Part shown: one piece after another, positions 59,520-64,000 of the stretch
How positions within the stretch are numbered: position 1 is the first letter of the stretch
Layout: each line of letters opens with the position of its first letter
Origin: Plecoglossus altivelis
Lineage: Eukaryota > Chordata > Actinopteri > Osmeriformes > Plecoglossidae
NCBI GenBank assembly: GCA_036571765.1
Contig: BROE01000019.1
Coordinates: 12,029,419-12,093,418 of the forward strand
Length of the DNA: 64,000 nucleotides
Direction: 5' to 3'
Translations under genes and position numbers: made by a program
Notes under the pieces: generated by a model
Databases searched by the model: none
Told to the model about the DNA's origin: nothing
What the model saw: the letters and a program-made list of their open reading frames with translations, nothing else

Positions 59520-59730
59520 CCAGATGGGTTAGTGCTAGGGTTAGGATTAGGGTGAGGACTAGGGTGAGGGCTAGGATTAAGGTGAGGGTTAGGGTGAGGG
59601 CTAGGATTAAGGTAAGGGTTAGGGTTAGGGTGAGGGCTAGGATTAAGGTAAGGGTTAGGGTGAGGGCGAGGGCTAGGGTTAAGGTGAGGGTTAGGGCTAG
59701 GATTAGGATGAGGGTGAGGGTTGAAAGAGA
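59520..59730. repeat. Degenerate GGGTTAGGGTGAGGG repeat
   Basis: Units mixing AGGGTTAGGGTGAGGGCTAG and GATTAAGGT, telomere-like in character. Confidence 0.93.
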
Positions 59731-60825
59731 TTCAGGCAGATCCAAATGAAACCTCAGAAGACCCAAAGGTCTCCCCAGCTGCCAGTGAGACACATGTGGC
59801 TTCGATAAGCATGAAGCTGCCCTGGCCAAGTTGGCCTAGAGGCCTGGGGTTAGGGAGAAGGAAGGTGGGGGATGGAGAAGGGCAAGTCTGGGAGGAGAGG
59901 GAGGGAGAGAGGTATGGGAGGGGATGGGCAAGGCAAGAGGATGTCTGTAATGGTGGGGGGGTTACAGAATGGACCTTTATCATCTACTGGCTGGGACTGG
60001 CAGCATCTGTGTCAGTCAGCGGAGAAGTCTTCACAGGACAAACCTGCAGACATCACTGCAGAATCACAGCATTCACCCCCCTGCCCCCTGCATGGTCAGC
60101 TCCAGGTCCTCTATAATCAGAGGCAGACTGTCTCTAATTGGGGTCAACCAAGCGCCAGAGCAGGGGGCGGGAGAGGCTGAGATCCAGGGCTTGCTCTGAG
60201 AAGAGCACTTGCAGCTCCACCAGGGCTAACCCTGTGGATCTGAACTACCCACGACCAGACTGGTACACTCAGGGTGAGCAGAAGATGGAGGGAGACTCCA
60301 TTCCATGTTGATAAGCAGTAAGGCCAGTGAGAGCAGTTGTCAGTGTGGCTGTTGGACTGGCAAAGTGGGAGTGGTTGTTGGGACTCCACATTACTGAGCA
60401 AAATGATTCATGAGCATGGCGTCGGGGGTCAGACACCCTCTCAGTGGCCCGATCAGAGCAAAACATTCAGACACCTACACCCCTCTAAACTCAGCATGCG
60501 GAAATCACTCAGCCTTTCACAGATCTATTTAACAGTCTACACCCAGACAGGCCTGAGGAGATGGGGGGGGTTAGGGGGTCAGGGGTTAACCCATGGGTTA
60601 GGGGAGATCCCTGGCTGGTTGGGGGGACTGGGACAGGACACATTGAAGCTCCAGCTGTATCTGTAGATGGCCCTGGGAGTATCATTATAAATATACCAGA
60701 CTAAAAACCTGTTTGACAGTCCAGGCTTGGGGTCTCAGGTATCCTCCTCCTTCCCTGCTGCTGTTTGTTTGTCTCTGAGCACAGCTTGGATGGATATCTG
60801 CACTTTGTCCCTGTTTTCCTCTCTC
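59731..60825. other. Unique non-coding DNA
   Basis: No exon recognised. GC-rich patches near 59830-59950 only. Confidence 0.4.
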
Positions 60826-61050
60826 AGAGTCTCTCTCAGAGTCTCTCTCTCTCTCTCAGTCTCTCAGTCTCTCAGTCTCTCAGTCTCTCAGTCTCTCTCT
60901 CTCTCAGTCTCTCAGTCTCTCAGTCTCTCAGTCTCTCAGTCTCTCAGTCTCTCAGTCTCTCTCTCTCTCAGTCTCTCTCTCTCAGTCTCTCTCTCAGTCT
61001 CTCTCTCTCAGTCTCTCTCTCTCAGTCTCTCTCTCTCAGTCTCTCTCTCT

Positions 61051-61086
<36 letters not shown>

Positions 61087-61095
61087 CTCTCTCTT
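60826..61095. repeat. CAGTCTCT / (CT)n repeat
   Basis: CAGTCTCT octamers mixed with CT dinucleotide runs, all pyrimidine apart from the CAG. Confidence 0.97.
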
Positions 61096-61814
61096 ACTCC
61101 CTCTCTCACGGTTTGTCTGTCTCTCTTCCCCAAACTAAATGATCCTTTCATTTCCTCTGAGACTCTTCTGGCCCCAGGAGGGTTCTGGGGCCTGTGGTCT
61201 GCATTGCATGTGAACTTCACAGCTCATCCTCCAATCTACAGATCCTCACAGTACAGCCAGGCCAGGCACTTCCTGTCTGGACCAGCCTTGCGTGAGATGC
61301 TTCTGGGCTGGATGTGGACCTGCCTCCAGACCCTCACACACACCCCCATCACACCCCTTGCCATCCATATCTCCCCTTACCACTTCCCAACTCCTCCCAC
61401 AACTACTTCCAAGCATCTCCCTCTTGGCCAATCCTTTTCTCGCTCCCCCCAATCTGTCCTCAGAGGGTTGACTCCGGAACTGACTGAGGAAGTCTCTTAA
61501 TGGTTCCCAAACTTTTGGGAACTGCTGGCGCTTTATGGGACTAAACATGTGTTTAGAGGAGACAACATCAGCAATCACCACTTGACCCCTCGACAGACCT
61601 TGGGTCGAATGCTCATGTTCTCTCTTCGTGGGAGAAAGAGAACTCCGACCAGATATTAGAATCAAGCGCACACACATCAGCCTGAAGAGAGCAGGACAGT
61701 CTCCAAATGATTGAAGCGGGAATGCTGGATGTCAGTGGTCAATATCCGTTGGATACTGAATATCCACTAACCTCTGGATGGTTGAGGTCTGAAGGAGGAA
61801 AAGATCACTTCCAT
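61096..61814. other. Unique non-coding DNA
   Basis: No exon recognised. Confidence 0.45.
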
Positions 61815-61868
61815 ACAGGACACACACACACACACAACATTTCCATACAGGACACACACACAACATTT

Positions 61869-61899
<31 letters not shown>

Positions 61900-62065
61900 A
61901 CATTTCTATACAGGACAAACACATAACAGTTCCATACAGGACACACACATACACACACACACACACACATTTCCATACAGTACAAACACATAACATTTCT
62001 ATACAGGACACACACACACACAACATTTCCATACAGGACACACACATAACATTTTCATACAGGAC
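61815..62065. repeat. Compound CA / CATTTCCATACAGGACA repeat
   Basis: About eight CATTTCCATACAGGACA units separated by CA runs of different length. Confidence 0.95.
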
Positions 62066-63534
62066 ATACACAATCAGACATCTGTTCTTTGCTGAGCCAT
62101 GCGTACACTTGTTGAGAGACAATTGTAAACATAAGATTTTGTCTGAGATCTGAAAGCCATTACGATCATTATGAGCAACACTCACAGATGTTGCCCTGTT
62201 ACGAAAATAACTTCTGTTTGAGGGCAGAGGAAACTAATAGTTGTGTTGGTAAGAACATGTGTTTGAGCTGGATGGAAACATCCTCACACCCTGGGTGTTC
62301 ATCATGCCTCTCTGACTCTTTGCCTATGTGCCTCTGGAATCATTATTCATACCTAGTGAATCATTCATGTGAGAAAGCCAGCCTCCTCAACCACAGCTAG
62401 GAGCCTTTCATCAGTTCCAAGGTCATTCCTCTTCCTGCAGTGAAAACAGTTATATGAATATAGGAACAAACTTGTAAAGCTCTGCACACGGTAACAGGCC
62501 AAAACAAAGAAAAAAAACAAGGATCAACAGGGATGAATGAATCTTGTGTGTAATGATCATGGGAGAGTAGTTATTCATCCCAAACCATTACTCACCTCCA
62601 GCTGTGAGCTCCAACACCCTCTTACTGAGTGTTGCTATCCATCATCCTCTGCTAAACTGACTGTCATCAACTGATGTCCAAACACGCAGTCCTAACTGTG
62701 TACTAAATCTGACCGTCACAAGTAAAATAAACAACATGTTGTTTTCAGATGTTCTCCCATGAAATTTCTTAATATACTTTACACAAATGATGTTTGAAAA
62801 GGTAAAGATCCAGCAAATGGAGACAGTGTGTGGTACCAGACCCTCTGAGACCATCTTGTTGCTCATCCATAGTCTTATTACAACCCAAACCCTACAGTAC
62901 CAGAGCAGCAGAGCAATGGGGTTAGTGTGTTCAGTGTGTGTTAAAGGTCAGGAGAAGAATCATTCATTTAAGAGAGAAAAAAACAAACACTAGATAAACA
63001 TTTTTCCGGATGCAATTTTCAGTCAGAGGGTAGATTTCCCAGCAGAAATCAGCAGCTAGAAGGAAATCATTTAGCCTCTGTAAGTGCCAGATTGCATCCT
63101 GCTCTGGGTTCAGATCTGGTATTACTCACCCTGCATCCTTTCAGCCCATGACTGCGTAAACACCTCTTTAGCTGAGGACAGCTAATCCCGATGGTTTGGG
63201 GACGGCTTTAGGATCCATGTTTCAGGATTCTCCGAGAAAGATCTTAGGAGTGAAGGGAGAAGGGCCTGGGAGACAACTGGACCTCTTGTTTGTGTTGAAG
63301 AACCTAACAGTAGGTCACAGATCATGTCTGGTGGCCCAGTAGGGTTAGACCAAGGACACAGGAGCGTCTGGGAGTTAGAAGTGTGTATGTGTAGGGGTGT
63401 GTGTGTATAGGTGTGAGTGCATAGGTGTGAGTGTATATACTGTAGGTGTGTATAGGTCAGAGAAGGCTGTATAGTAGTGGTCAAACAGGGATTTGGAGCA
63501 GCGGCTGTCACTCGTTACATTTTCTTTTTCTTAC
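62066..63534. other. Unique non-coding DNA
   Basis: Ordinary AT-rich sequence. The segment 63000-63190 is complex and could be a conserved element. A small GTGT-rich patch lies at 63380-63450. No exon recognised. Confidence 0.45.
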
Positions 63535-64000
63535 CTTCATCTCCCTCTCTCACCTCTCCCTCTCTCACCTCCTCTCCTTCCTCTCCCACCTTCTCTCCTT
63601 CCTCTCCCACCTTCTCTCCTTCCTCTCCCTCTTCCACCTCTTTTCCTTCCTCTCCCTCTCCCACCTTCTCTCCTTCCTCTCCCTCTCCCACCTCCTCTCC
63701 TTCCTCTCCCTCTCTCACCTCCTCTCCCTCTCTCACCTCCTCTCCTTCCTCTCCCTCTCTCACCTCTCCCTCTCTCACCTCCTCTCCTTCCTCTCCCACC
63801 TTCTCTCCTTCCTCTCCCTCTTCCACCTCTTTTCCTTCCTCTCCCTTCTCCCATATCTCTCCCGCCTCTTCCTCTCCCACCATCTCTCCTTCCTCTCCCA
63901 CCTTCTCTCCTTCCTCTCCCACCTTCTCTGCTTCCTCTCCCTCTCCCACCTTCTCTCCCTTCTCCCATCTCTCCCAACTCATCTCCTTCCTCTCCCACCT
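63535..64000. repeat. Pyrimidine-rich minisatellite running off the right edge
   Basis: Units of CTCTCCTTCCTCTCCCACCT and CTCCCTCTCTCACCT, nearly all pyrimidine on the plus strand. Minus frames of Gly, Glu and Arg are not genes. Confidence 0.97.

Overview
The window is vertebrate nuclear DNA, almost certainly from a ray-finned fish. The one recognisable gene has five exons encoding the N-terminus and whole T-box DNA-binding domain of a Tbx2 protein, with exon sizes and intron phases as I recall them for vertebrate TBX2. Introns, long (CA)n tracts, a dispersed repeat resembling one common in teleost genomes, and no bacterial-style gene packing all agree. I cannot place the species or choose between the teleost paralogs tbx2a and tbx2b.

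Layout. 1-4002: tbx2 on the minus strand, its 3' exons lying beyond the left edge. 4003-4640: 5' UTR and probable promoter with three CCAAT motifs. 4641-9440: AT-rich unique upstream DNA without convincing exons. 9441-64000: about 55 kb of non-coding DNA packed with minisatellites (units about 14-60 bp), microsatellites and long purine or pyrimidine tracts; by rough estimate a quarter of the stretch is tandem array. Between arrays lie short AT-rich or homeobox-site-like islands that could be tbx2-region enhancers, judged by eye only. Long open frames here are products of repeat periodicity, not genes.

Sequence quality varies. Several arrays (about 9600-11260, 20310-20520, 20900-21600, 22910-23100, 41440-41990) decay abruptly into error-like copies, as expected of poorly polished long reads. 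A run of 782 N sits at 47998-48779. A 1.4-kb block is present twice in tandem (38779-40158 and 40159-41560), with about 520 unique bases that look identical.

No multi-gene system, CRISPR array, RNA gene or intact transposon was found. The items most worth checking are the tandem duplication, a 104-bp near-perfect palindrome at 59221-59324, a 16-bp perfect stem enclosing an array of small hairpins at 54971-55087, two arrays carrying a splice-donor sequence in each unit (20150-21618, 22417-23190), and an array with repeated T-box half-sites (31813-32102) on the same sequence as a T-box gene.
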